A DNA stretch of 64,000 nucleotides, taken from NCBI GenBank assembly GCA_036785705.1, contig JAWUZG010000070.1:3793001-3857000 (forward strand), written 5' to 3'. Made by a program: the position numbers and the translations under genes. Within the stretch, counting starts at the first letter, position 1. Each line of letters begins with the position of its first letter. Below the pieces are notes generated by a model. It did no database searches, was not told where the DNA came from, and was given only the letters and a program-made list of their open reading frames with translations. This document shows positions 24,308 through 36,800 of this stretch, in pieces. The stretch is from Acanthornis magna. Its lineage: Eukaryota; Chordata; Aves; Passeriformes; Acanthizidae.

Positions 24308-27163
24308 CGCAGTGGTCATGTGGGGTTCAGGATCATTCCCAGCATCTTCATTCTTCCTCCGTGTGCATTGAGCCCAGATCCTCAGCTCAGGCCCTTGAGA
24401 TTTCTACAGGGGACAATGGTCCCAAAATGAGTTCAGTTGGCACAGTGCTCCAAGGAATCAGAATCCTTTCCTGCATTTCTTTCTCTGGCTGCTTTTAAAA
24501 GTCTTTGGAGTCCTGCATAACTCAGACTCTCTTGGAAAAAAGTTACACTTTTATTATTTGAGCTAGCTGTTTCATAAATAAGTACCAGATTTCAGACATT
24601 TTGGTAATTGTCTTAGTAGAAAGAAGCTTTTGGAACTATTGTTTCTACTTTCATTTAATCCGGGATGATACCATTTCATACTAAGAAGGATTACTACTGG
24701 TTCTGGCTTTGTTGTCTTAAAGCACTAGCTGTATTGAGATTTAGAAAACCAACAGCAGCAGCAATAACAACTAAAAGTCTGCCATTTCTCTAGGGAGTCA
24801 AGATGAAATATCAATATAATATGCCCCTGTAGAACATTTAAGTCCTATTGACAATATATCATGAACTTTTTACAACGCCTTTGACAAGAGCCAGTTAAGG
24901 CAGTTTTTACAGATAATTTTTTTCTCATTTTATTGAGTAGTGAATTTAATCCCTGTGGAATTTTAATAATTGTAGCTGCAGCAGGAAAAGATATTTGTAT
25001 CCAAGTAAAGGATAGGTTGTCTACAATTCAGTGAGTCTTAGATTTATTAAAAGTTGAAATATTTTATAATCCTAGTAAAATTATATGGAAACATTATTTA
25101 TTGGTGTAGGGTTTTAGACTGTGAACATATTGCTGGATGTTTGGCAAACTAAAATATCACAGCCTGTGCTCAAAGTATGTATGTACTTACATATAGCCAA
25201 TAACTTAAACTGCTTTCAAGAAAAGCAATTTTCTTGGAAATCTGAAAATTGCATCGAATGCATTTGATAGGGTAGGGTGTTATCTGTGAAATAATTCTGG
25301 CGCTTTAGTGTTCATTGATGCCTCTTAGTGCGGTAGCAGTGGTTGAATCAGTGCTAGTCTATAGTCAGAGCTCTTCCCTGGCCTAGGTGACTGTGTCACA
25401 GCAGGACATCACCAGGAAGGAAATTTCTACAACTGAAAAAGCACAGCTTCATTGTATTTTGTCCAGTGTTTATATTCCCTGTGAATTAGTTGAAGTAAGT
25501 TCCTTTCATCCAAAGTTGTATGAGGCTTTAATTGGTAGCTTTATTTATAAAGCATTGAGAAGGTGGTTTTTTTTAATCTATCCGAGAGACCATAGCAAGG
25601 AAGAGTTCACAAAGGACCTTGAAAATTCATATCAAAGACAGCAAGTCATTATCACTAAAAATGAAAAGCAATAGTGAAGTCATAAATAAAATCAGGACTG
25701 TCCTAAAATTCAGCAATAACCTCTCTCTCTTTGCACGCATGCTGTAAAGAATTGAAATTATACAGTTCAGAGCATTTCTCCTTTCTAAGCAGGAGGTAGG
25801 AAAAGTACATCTTCCCAAAACCAAATGATGCTTGGATAATTGACAGCATTAGTGCAACCTCATGTAAATAGGAGATGAAAGGTGAGAAGAAGGAAGCAAA
25901 TATCAGAATTTTTATGACTTTATCACTTCTCCTTGAGAACCTGGAGACATAACACTCATAAAACATTACAGACACCAAGAGTTCTAATGAACACACATAT
26001 AGCATCATAAAGAGATGACATTTGCATTAAAGGGGACTTTATCTGCTGCATAATTGTACCTCAGCTAATATAGAAAGCTGAACATATGAGCTGCCAGCCT
26101 GACTCACTAAATCAGAGGGAGGTTACACTGCAGGAATGCAGTCATCATGCCATAGTCTTGTTCTACTGGTGCCAGGACGTGGATCTGGCAGCAGCAGCTG
26201 CTGGGATGGTGCAGCCTGGGGAGCCTGGCTTACAGTAAACTCTAGAGCTCTTCATCATCTACAAGGAAGAGCAAAAGGAGTGGCAAAACAACTTAATAAG
26301 TAACAATAATCAGTGCCCTCAAGACAGTAATATAAAAATAATTACCTGTTTGCCAGCTAGTTTTACATGACAGTCACAAATTGAAGACCAGATAATTAAT
26401 TCTTCTGTGGAGGTATGGTCTGTGTTGTGCAGTTCTGTTTTACAGGAATGCTGACATTTATCCTCATGTTTTTTCTGTTCTGGAAGAGAACAGTCCTTGT
26501 TTGTACTTAGAGATGACCTCAGTGGTGCAGTGGGATTGTGCACCTCAGCAAACTGCACTGGCAACCCCTAAATGTGAGACCATGCAGTTGGCTGGAGCCA
26601 ATAATGTGCAGGAACTGGGCATTACTCACAATCCTGCCTACAGAAAATGTCAGGGAGCCTCAGATGTAGCACCATTTTTCTCACTGTAGAGTTTATAGCA
26701 GCTGTGACATCTGCTGAGCAACAGTGCCCATTCTGTGCACTTAGAACTAGCACTTAAATATTAATTCTTAACAAGGCAATAATTTGTGTCTGTCCATAGC
26801 TGCAGCTGACCTAGAGTGTAGCAGCAAATGGACTCCCTGGCGTGAAGGACCACACTTGTATTCTGCTTGTCTTCCTAGGGCTGTCTGCTTGTGTCCAGGT
26901 CATTTCTAAGATCTTGTTTTACTTAATTCAGGTCTTTCTCAGGCCTTGTCCTTGCCTCTGTTCAAACACATTGGTGATCTTGCCAATGCATTTCAGGCTG
27001 CTAATCAGATTCCCCCTCCTGTGACCTTACCGTGTGCTTTTTTGAAGGCAAACCACCAAAGATTGTTATTCAGTCACTTCCTTTGCTGCTTACTTTGTCT
27101 TTGGGTCCATCTCCTTTTCTTCTCCTCTTCCCGGTGTGTTTCCCCACCTGTGTGAACTGATCA
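24308..27163. other. Non-coding DNA, nothing recognised
   Basis: Directly after the array the sequence returns to A+T-rich composition. The open frame at 25387-25674 (plus, 95 codons) and the antisense frame at 25703-26008 have no recognisable motifs and lack convincing splice sites. I see no interspersed repeat. Confidence 0.5.
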
Positions 27164-27206
27164 GTAAATCTTTACATTTGGAGCTTGTGTAAATCTTTAC
27201 ATTTGG
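27164..27206 (+). repeat. Two-copy direct repeat, 18 bp with period 25
   Basis: GTAAATCTTTACATTTGG occurs at 27164-27181 and again at 27189-27206, separated by seven bases. It is a simple local duplication, consistent with replication slippage. Confidence 0.9.
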
Positions 27207-30200
27207 GATTTCAGAAGGGAGAAAATTTTGCTGCCTCCTAAAATTTTTACTGGGAGGTAGTTTAAAGTAAAAATCATTCTTTGTATTTATCTACATATTC
27301 ATGTGATATCTAAATGATATCCTTGTGTTTTCCAGTTTCTCTTGCAAGTACATATTTTACTTTTCTATGGGTATCTAGGCTGGACCTCACAAAGTTCAGG
27401 TTTGTAATGAGCAAAAACTGAAAAGGAATTTGCAGAAAAGCTTTGCTTTCCTCTGAGGTCATTCCTGGCTTTGTTATGATTTCTCAAAGAAATTGAACTA
27501 CTTAAACCTGAAATATTCAAATCCTGCCATGCTGTCATGCCAGGAGCTGTCTCTTTTCCTTATTTTTATATTTGTTGGACTCCCTCACTGAACTTCTGTT
27601 TTCTGTGCCACAGTTTCTTGCCATGTGCTGAGCCCTCTCCCCAAGGGGATGATTCCCATAAAGTTATCAGAGGTTTGAAACCAACAGCGAGCTTCTCTCT
27701 GAGGGCTACTGCAGGGTATTTTGTGGCTATTTAGTTGTTTTCTATGATTTCTCTATGTGCTTGCCAAATATAAAGCTTCCATGGGAAGGGGAAAAAAAAG
27801 AAAAATTAATTGACCCTTCTTATCATCTTTATATGCCTTTATTTTTAATAATTTTTTTAGAATTGACGCTTACATGTGGGCAGAGAAACGCGGCTTTTGA
27901 AGCCAACAAGCACCTGTAAAATTGGCAAAGCAGGAAAATTCTTTGTGTTTGCTGAGGGTTCGGGCTGTGCCCGCTCCCATGCGGTGGCAGCAGTGAGCAG
28001 CCGCTGCCGTTAGCCATCGCTGCCGGGCCCTGATTCCCATTTCCTCAGGGCTGCAGTAAAGGGAACTGAAATCCCTCACACACACCTTGGAATTGGAAGT
28101 ATGGGGAAGACAAGGAGGTAATAAGCAGAACTTTTGTTAAGCATTGCCATCTGAACCTTTTTTCCCAACTTAAAGAGAAGCTGTGTGAATGTGAGCTGTG
28201 CCAAGAATCCAAGTGCTACAAACAACAGTTCTGCAGTTAATAAGTATAACTGCATTAGCACTACTGGTATTTGGCCCTGACAAGTTTTCTGATTTCAGAT
28301 CCCTATCATGTTTTTTTAAAAGGTTGGGGTTGTTTTCAACTCTATTTTCCTCCTTTTTTTTTTTTTTTTTTGACCCTTTCTATATTCCAGGAAGCATTTA
28401 CTACCTGGAATATGTTTAGAAGAGCAGGGAAGGGAAGAAGAGGTGAAGGGACAATATCCCTGTGCAAGTTCAATAACTCCTGCAGTTACTGCTTCCTTGG
28501 AATGTCTCTGTAGGTTTCGCTGTGTTTGGGATTTTATTGCCTCAGATTATTGTAGTTAGAAGAAAGAAGGATCAGAGTTCTTTGTAGTCTTATCAGCAGG
28601 TGACCAAGCTGGGATGGGAGCTGGTTCTGTAAGCTCCAGGAGAGATCTGTCTTGTGATACCCTCACAGCAGGAAAAAGAGAGCTTTGGAAGTTTAAAGTT
28701 TTGTTCTATTTGTGAACTTCTCTGGGTTGTTTTCAAAAAATTTTGAAAGATACTCTGTACAAAATGCTTAGAAAACACAGGAACAGCAAAAAGATATTCT
28801 TTCCCTGTGGTCTTGTTCCGATGCAGAAAGAATATATTTGAAGTTTGCTTGTTCTCACATCTGAAAGGACTTAGTAAGGATCACATTAGGTTGACTGCTG
28901 GTTTTGGTGAGAGAAATGGCAGAATCCAGGCAAAGGACAGGATCCACCTCCACTACTCATGCACCTCTGTCAGTGGGACACCCCTGTCACTGGTTGTATC
29001 CCAGTAAAGAAGGGGTAGCTGATGAGAACAACGAGAATTTAACATTTTGGTCATCGAGGTGCACATTGCAATTGGGCATTGGGAAGCTTGGCTCTCTCCA
29101 CTTGTCACAATAGACTTCCAGGTCAATCATGGTTAGTTTTTAAATGATGTTTTTCCTGGAGGAACATTGGAGACCCAAGTCTGCCTTTGCTGTTACTTGG
29201 TTCATACTGATTTAAAGATAAATTGAGTAAGCACAGGAAACAGTCCTTCAAGTGATTTTTTTTTTCTCTTAGTACTATTATATGCCCCTGTGGAATAGAG
29301 AGATCAGTGTGAGTAGAAACATGTAAAGCTCACACAGGAAGCCACTCAGGTAAATAATTCCACAGTAAATGTATTTGCTAGATTACATCTCCGTTGGAAT
29401 TCAATTAATCACTGAAGAGCTTCTGACTTGTGTCGTCCTCATGACACACTCACAGAAGAGCTTCTCATGGTTTTTTGCCAAGTTTGTATGACCAGGGGAT
29501 GTTTGTTTTTTTAACTTGGCAGAAATAGGTAATCTGTTTGTTCTTAGTATAGTTCGAATACAGTAGGACCCGAAATTTGTTTTGTTTTTTTCTTTACTTT
29601 GGGGTTTTTGCCAGTAGCATAAGAAAGAAGCAATTGAAATTTTGTACTTCGTATTTATGGCTGTATTCTGTCCTAATATAAAATGAAAATAAGTATTTTC
29701 TGCCTCATATCCCGTACTTTAATAGTTTACTGCATAACCTCTGAGGTGTTTTAGCTTCAGATGATGTGCTTCTTAAAGAGGAATTTGTTGTTAGGTCTCT
29801 GATATTCCAGAGAGATTTCCGAGACATTGATTCAGTGGATGATGCATCATCTAATGTGTAAAACAACCTTGAAAATAAAAATCCAGCTCTAGTGGCAAAG
29901 TTCTGTGACTGTCACAGGACCATTCTGCATCTCTTAAGAGTTGTTTCCAGATAGCTTGTCGGGGTCTTTGCCCAGGCTTTCCAATGACTGTGGTCTGGGT
30001 AAATTGCTAGAAAGAAGGCAATTAAGAAAATATTAGATGGAAAATAATAACTTTAATATAGCCTTTGTCTCCCTGTGCAGACATTGTGGGGAGGGTTTGT
30101 AGTGTGTTTCCCCCTACTGCAAAAAAACCAAACCTCCAAACCAAAACCTAGGGACTTTCCTGCCTTAAAGATAGTTTTAGTTGCTTGTAATTTTACCACA

Positions 30201-33200
30201 CAAGTTGGTTGGTTTTAAATTTTTCCTTTTAAGCTTTAGTTTCCATCCTGTCCTTGCCCCTTACCCTCATGTACCCAGTGCTGATGTTAGTTAAGTAACT
30301 AACTCCTGCTGAGTGTTTTTTACAGGTGGTCTTGGCCACTAGGTAACTTCTTCTCCAGTCACCCTCAACAATATTGATTTTGTGCAGCAATATGCAAGAA
30401 GTAGAGAGTCACCTCCAGAAATACAGAAGCATCAGTAGCTCCCTGCTTCAGTGCAGTTACATGGGGTCTGTTCAGCAATATCCCTGGTTCTCACTGCGGT
30501 GTCACAATCCCAGAAGTGGGAGGACTACAACAGACATCTTACACTTGAGGCCACCAGGTTTTTAGGAGGTACAAAGGGAGACACAGAGTGCTTCATGCGT
30601 GTTCTCTAGACTGCAAATAGGAGAAATCAAAAGTGCCAAGTTGACAACTCATACTTTGCCAAATAAAAGATAAAGAAAAGAATCGTTGTGTCACTCTGGG
30701 AGGTTCCCCCTTGTCTTCTGAGAGTGCCAGCACGGCACGAGAGAGGCATTAGGAAAACGTTTTTAGTACAATGTGTGTATGGTGTGACAAACAGGGACTC
30801 ATGAGGAGATGCTTTGCTTCACTACCCTTCTTGACATGACCTGTGTGGGAGGAATTAGTCCTCAAATCTTTTCAGAGAGCAGAGGTGCTAAGATCCTTAA
30901 GAGCCAACCCATTCTTGTTGGAGGAGAACAGAATAAGGAAAGACTTCAAACTCTGCTCGGTTTTGGGGACAAACTGAGCAGTGCCAATTGATGTCAGAAA
31001 CTGTGCTGCCCACCGTCTATTTTCCCAATTAAAACACACTAAACAAACTGCATCATGGTCATAAAAACACCCAACTAGAAGGTACTCTTCCCCTCCTCCC
31101 CCTTTTCTCCCTTGACGTGATTTAAAATGTAAATCGTGAGGCTGGAGTCTAATACTTACTGTGTTGTGACTCTGAAGTAACTGCATTTGTATCAATGCAG
31201 TTACTCAATGCTGCACATGTAATAAGGGAGATTAAAGTCTGACTCTAGGCCCATTATGGGGGGTTGATTCTTGTTTCATTTCTTGTTCAGAAAAGTTGGG
31301 AAAGAAATGGAAGTTTGCATTCAAGGAATGTAACCTCCCAAAGCCCTTCATTAGCACTACAAAAAGTTCCCATCTCTGCAGTTGACCTGTAACAGTCTGT
31401 TAGAGTTTGCAGCTATGATTGTTGTGGCTTATTAGTGCAAGTGTGATTTTGCCCAGAGATAAAGCAGGGAACATAACCGAGGAATGCTGGGAGCTAAGTA
31501 GGGAGACTGCTAGAGAGACTGCAAAACTGCTTCGATCCTTCCTTCATTTCCTAGGTGAAAATAAGCTTCTCTAAGAAATGAAACTGACTGCACTGAGAGA
31601 AGTTACACATACGGCTCTTTTTGTTATATTACAATGGGTAATGGTTTCTAGAGATCAGATGCATTTGTGAGTGGAAAAGAATAGCTTTGTTCTTAGCCCT
31701 CCCAGTGAAAAAATATGGGCTCAATCTATCAAATTCAAATGGATTTCATTTATATCCCTGCAGCTCAGGTGCTCTGTCATGCTGGACAATTCCCTAGAAT
31801 TGTCAGCCTGCTTTGGTTAACTACAAGCATTCATGTCAGCTGACTTGACCATTTAACTAGAGGTAAACTCTAGTTGTTTTTACAGTCTTTGAGGCTTTGA
31901 GCTGCTGCATGACCATCGCTAGCCACTGCAGACCTAAGGAAACAAAAAAAAGTGGCTTAGGTAGGCACAGGCGGCTAAATGCAGAAGGGTGGCTCCTGCA
32001 TGCTTTGATGTGCTGGATGAATAAGCCAGAAACAAAAATATTTGTGTCTAAAACATCTGATGAGGCTTTGCTTAGGTGACTGCACATTACTTATGTTCAC
32101 GCTTCTGTCATGTGGTGGGTTGGGTAACTTCAAAGTCCTGGACTGTGTCTTCAAGATCCCAGTGCTGACATGGCCAAATACTAGGCTTCATTATCCTTGT
32201 CTGTAACTTGCTAACAAATTGGTACCATGGCTCTAGTGTTTTCCTTGGTGTCTTTTGTTCTTTGAAAAAGTCACCAGAGTTTTATGTGTAACATTTGGCG
32301 CTAGCAGAGTCAGTCATAATTTCACATCAGATTTTGTGAATTGAAATTATAGAAGGAATAGCCTCAAATCTCTACTGATGAACAAATTAGTTCTGAGGTA
32401 CACCACTGGCAAGGCCAGATTTTTTCCAGATACTGCACTGCTCAGTTATTCAGAGTGGAGAAAAAGTTTTGCATGTTGCCTAAGGCAGCCTACAGACCAA
32501 GTGTGTGATGTAACCCATCCATGAGAGCCAACAGCTCTAAATTCTGTAGCCTTGACTAATTATTCAATCTGTGTCATTGTGAATAGACTATTTCTGTTGA
32601 GGTGAGAAATAAAAACAGCTTTCAGGGTAGGATTTCTGTTGGCTTCATAGGGAGTTGCGTGACTAAACACTAATTGAGGTTCTGAGGTTTGGTGCTCATT
32701 TCCCAACAAACTCCTTTTGAAATTTCAGCTTTGGAATTTAAAGCTTCTGTGCTGATTTGAAAAGCTCATCTGCATTTGTAATACGGAAAAGTATATTTTT
32801 TACTTTCAAATTAATACTTCTCAGTTTCTGGCTACTCATCACAATTTCCTCTGTACAGGCTTGTGCTCTCACTGGAGAAGTGATACTTGACAGAAACTTT
32901 GTGTTTGTGTCCAGAATGCTGCCTGAAAAGTAAAAACTGAATCTGACTTTCCTCTTATCAGGCTCTGAGCTGCTCAATTCACTCACAGGAGGCACCTGAG
33001 CTACCTCAAAGCCAGGCCAGATGAGAAACCTGGGCTGCACTTTAGGTGTACCCAGATTACTGCACTGAGGTTTTCTTTGTCACTTCAGGACCAAAACATT
33101 GACAACAGAAATGGCTATGGACACTCCAGGCTCTGATCCAGGAATTTTCTTGAAAGTTGGTGTCCAGGACTGTTCAAAGTGGCAGCAATGACAACAAAGG

Positions 33201-33528
33201 ATAGACAAACTTAGACCTAGGTCTGTTTGTGCTTTTACCAGCAGATATCTAGGAGACACCAATTAATAATCCATCATTTTATTAAAGATTTTTTTTTAAT
33301 CAACCCAAAGTGATACTGATCTGAATAAAGTGGAAGTTCTCAGTACTTTTGCTATGGAAATGTGATACTGTCCTGCTTTAAAGAGTCAGAAAGGGCGGAG
33401 ATTGTTGTGAAGCTATCCAGGTGCTGGAAAAAGCGTCCTTTGGTTTCTTGGGGCACGGTATTTGTCTCTGCTATTCCTTCTTGATGGGGTGGATCTGAAG
33501 CTTGTAGAAAAACACATTTCTGCTGTGG
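27207..33528. other. Non-coding DNA with simple-sequence tracts
   Basis: No gene is recognised. A small CpG-enriched patch lies at about 27958-28032, a poly(T) run at 28354-28371 and an A/C tract at 30120-30149. The open frames are short, uncoordinated and overlap on opposite strands (for example 30809-30991 plus and 30872-31195 minus), as expected by chance. Confidence 0.5.
28354..28371 (+). repeat. Poly(T) run, 18 bases
   Basis: An uninterrupted run of 18 T residues is preceded by pyrimidine-rich sequence. It could be the reverse-strand tail of a retroposed sequence, but no body of a known element is recognisable beside it. Confidence 0.8.
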
Positions 33529-33566
33529 TTTCATAGAACAACACCGGACTGATGAAATTCATGTGA

Positions 33567-33836
33567 TTTCATAGAACAGTTTGGTCTGGAAGGGACCTTA
33601 AAGATCATCTCATTCTACCCCCTGGCAGGGGCAGGAACACCTTCCTCTATCCCAGGGTGCTCCAAGCCCTGTCCAACCTGGCCTTGGCCACTTCCAGGGA
33701 TGGGGGAGCCACAGCTTGTCTGGACAACCTGTGCCAGGGCCTCGCTGCCCTCACGGGGAAGCTTTTCATCCTAATACCTAATCTAACCCTACTGTCTGTC
33801 AATTTGAAGCCATTCCCCATTGTCCAGTCGCTATCT
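33567..33836 (-). mobile_element. CR1 LINE, 5'-truncated 3' end fragment
   Basis: The plus strand reads as the reverse complement of the CR1 3' region. It opens with TTTCATAGAACAGTTTGG, the decayed ATTCTATGA-type terminus, followed by GGAAGGGACCTTAAAGATCA. It continues through the typical CCAACCTGGCCTTGGCCACT and TCCAGGGATGGGGGAGCCAC and ends near CATTCCCCATTGTCCAGTCG, after which similarity stops. The element is thus inserted in minus orientation and truncated at its 5' side (high-coordinate end). Only the end of the second open reading frame and the 3' untranslated region can be represented, so no working protein remains. Severe 5' truncation is the norm for CR1 copies. The open frame 33657-33854 on the plus strand is antisense to the element and should not be called a gene. 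The subfamily cannot be set by eye. Confidence 0.95.
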
Positions 33837-36800
33837 TTAATTTCTGTTGGATGAAACCTAAATTACATGAAGAGGTGTTTTCCATATTCTAATATTTCCT
33901 TGTATTTCTCACATAACTTTTGAAGGTATTGAGGGAGAGTATAAGCAGGAAAGGCAATAGTGACTGTACTCTGAAAGGCAGGAGAAATGAATTTGTTTTT
34001 TTCTTTCTGAAGTGAAGGCATATAATTTTGTAGAGCAAAAGCTGCTGAACTAGGTTTATTTTTATTATGTATTTATCTTCTGTAATTTTAAATCTTCCTA
34101 GGAAAATGTCAGTTTATCAAATTCAATTATGCAACCTTCAGACTTACTAAAACCTTACACTTTTCTACTTCCCACATGCTTTCTATATTTAAGAAGAGCC
34201 TTTTTTGCAGTAACTAGCCTTGACAGAGATAATTGGGAAAGCAGTTTGCTTTCTTCCTACCTCCCTAATCTGTGGTTTTTTACTTTTTAAACTTGTTCTT
34301 CACTCCAAGACAGAACACCTCGATTGTGAGACTATTTTACTGGTCACAAGAATTTCCTGTATGAGCAATTGTTTTGGAGTGTTTTGAGTCTAGTCTGTGC
34401 AATTCATTACAATTCCAATGCCAGGTTGGTTTTAATGGCTCATTCTAGGACATTCCAACAGCAGTGATAAATAATGAGGAGGCGTCTCAGCAGATCCCGT
34501 TTTCATTTGTAAGGATTTTACCCAGCTATTTTATTTTTCAGTTTTTTATAGTTGCTTTAGTCAACTTGTCTCGCAGCATGAGGCTGTGATCTTCATTTGA
34601 AGTCACATAGTAACTTTGTGTGCCGCGAAGTGTTTGGCATTGTGAGAAGCACAATGGGTGACTAATTATGACACGGTGTGGCATCTGCTGGAGGTGTTTG
34701 GACAGGTTTGAGACTCACAGATTTTATGCTTTGTGATTCAAATGGGATTGCACTTTGTGAAAGGGATTGGTCTAGAATGTCTGTGCGTTGCTGATTTGCT
34801 GTGAGGAATGTTTTCTCAGCATTATGTCAGTTACAAGGAAAGGTTTTACTTGGTTTTGTTCCCAGAAAAGATAATAAAGTTATAGCTGATTGATATTTTA
34901 CACTTAAGAATAGACTTTGGCAACTAACTTTTCCTTTTCCCTTCAGAAAGGGTCATTGCTGTCAATAGCGCTGTAAGATTGGACATGACATAAATATTGT
35001 CTGTTTGGATTGTTTCAAATAGCTCTTTGAGAAAATACTGCTGCAGATTTTGCAGGGCTTTCCATTTATATCTTTCTATATTAAAAATACACTGTTGTAT
35101 TTTATTTTTCACATACTACTTCTAAGCATACTTGGAGCAGCATACTTCAGCATGGTACCTCATAGAGTATTTGGGGAAATTCACGGTCCCATTGAAGTAA
35201 ATTGAAATATTGCCATTGATTTCAGATGGCGACAGGAGACTATTCCCTAGGGAAATTGTTTCTTTTTTTCCTTACCATTTTTGTTTTCTTTTCTTTGTTT
35301 GTTTGTAAGGTGAAGTGGAATAAACAAATACCTTTATCCCATAAAATCCTGTGAGGAAATCCTAACTGTGATTAGCTGGTATTTAGAACTGAACTGTCAT
35401 GATAGCAGAAAATAATTTAAATAATTCATTCATGTATGTAAGTGCGTTGAAGAATATTATTATACATCTGACATTGCCTGTTCTTCCTCTGAAGACACAG
35501 GTGGACAAAGGCCTTTGCAAACCATCCGAAGGTTGCAAAAAGACCAGACTGTGGCAAAGGCAAAGGCCAAGGTGGCAATGGCTGGAAAGCCCAAAAGGCA
35601 TCTTTAGCTTTTGGTTCCTTTGGCTGTCCCAGCATCTGCACTCCTGTGCTGGGGGGAGGATCACAGCAGGCCAGCTCAGTGGCTCTGGAGTCTTTCCTTA
35701 ATGTAAAAGGAATGTGGATAAGGAGGACATCTATTAATGCTTTCCTTCTCTGGAGGCTAATAACTCTAAGGTGCCAGTAGGAGCCCGTGTGGGAGCAGAA
35801 TTCACAGCGGGGTACATTTCATACAATAACTGGTGAATAGAAGCTGTGCTGTCAGCTCTTAGGGGCAGGGCCGAGCTGAGCCCTAGTTCATATCTCCTCT
35901 CCATTGGGTTATCTGCCTTAATCACTGTGCTGCAAGGTCAAGCTCACCTGTGTTCTCACATGCTGCTTCAGTTAAGGATTCCTTTTAAAAAGAGACCCAG
36001 AAAACCCTTCTTACTGCAGAAGTGTGGACAGTGTCACCCCAAGGCCAAGGCAATTTACATTTGGGTGTATGGAGCAATCAGCTAAGACATCCTAATTTCA
36101 ATGCTTTTGGATTCAAGAGAGCGGTGTGGTTCTTCTACATCCCCTATGCATGCTTTATGCACTGTGGAAAGGGAGTGCTCGAGGGCTGTGCTTCGTATTT
36201 AGATGTGTATTCTGCAGCTTTGAAGGGTATCATCATCTGCATGTTTGATTTGACTTAGAGGAAGATCAGCAGGGGGGCATCTGTTTTGATGCTCCCTCAG
36301 ACTACTCAGCTCCATGAAGATGGATTCAATTCTAGGTATGGCACAGAAATTATAAATTTAGTCACACACAGAAGAAAACTTAGGGACTGCTAAAAACATT
36401 GACCTGTAGAGGATTGATGATGGTTGGAGATTTACCTGCTGGGATATTGATGCTTCGTTCCATTTTAGTTTCCTTTCAGCATTTTAGTCTTTTTGTAGAT
36501 CTGGGTCTAAGATATAAAAGTAATCGAATGAATACCAGAATGTTGAGTTTTAAAGTCTAAGTTAGTTTTGCATTGGCATGTTTTCAGAAATCTATTGCCA
36601 GTGAAAAACCTGCTTTGATAAAATCACCTACAACAAGGTAGTATGTTAAGATATGTTCAGACATCATTAGTCCTTTGACATTCATTTAAGATGTTTATAT
36701 TAAAAAAAACCATTGTTAACAGTTTTCATAAGAATATGTTGGATTAGTACAAGCTTTTCTGAAGCATCATTTTAATAACTTGGTAATTGGTTTTGTAATT

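Noticed and set aside
23260..24319. Long minus-strand open frames (337, 329 and 239 codons) as a repetitive protein gene
   Set aside because: All three frames are open at once because the tandem unit lacks minus-strand stops. Starts fall inside or at the edge of the array and nothing outside it extends them.
29552..29570. tRNA T-loop-like GTTCGAAT
   Set aside because: No matching A box, cloverleaf stems or acceptor stem can be built around it.
33657..33854. 65-codon plus-strand open frame as a small gene
   Set aside because: It is antisense to the CR1 3' end and simply reads through the transposon fragment.
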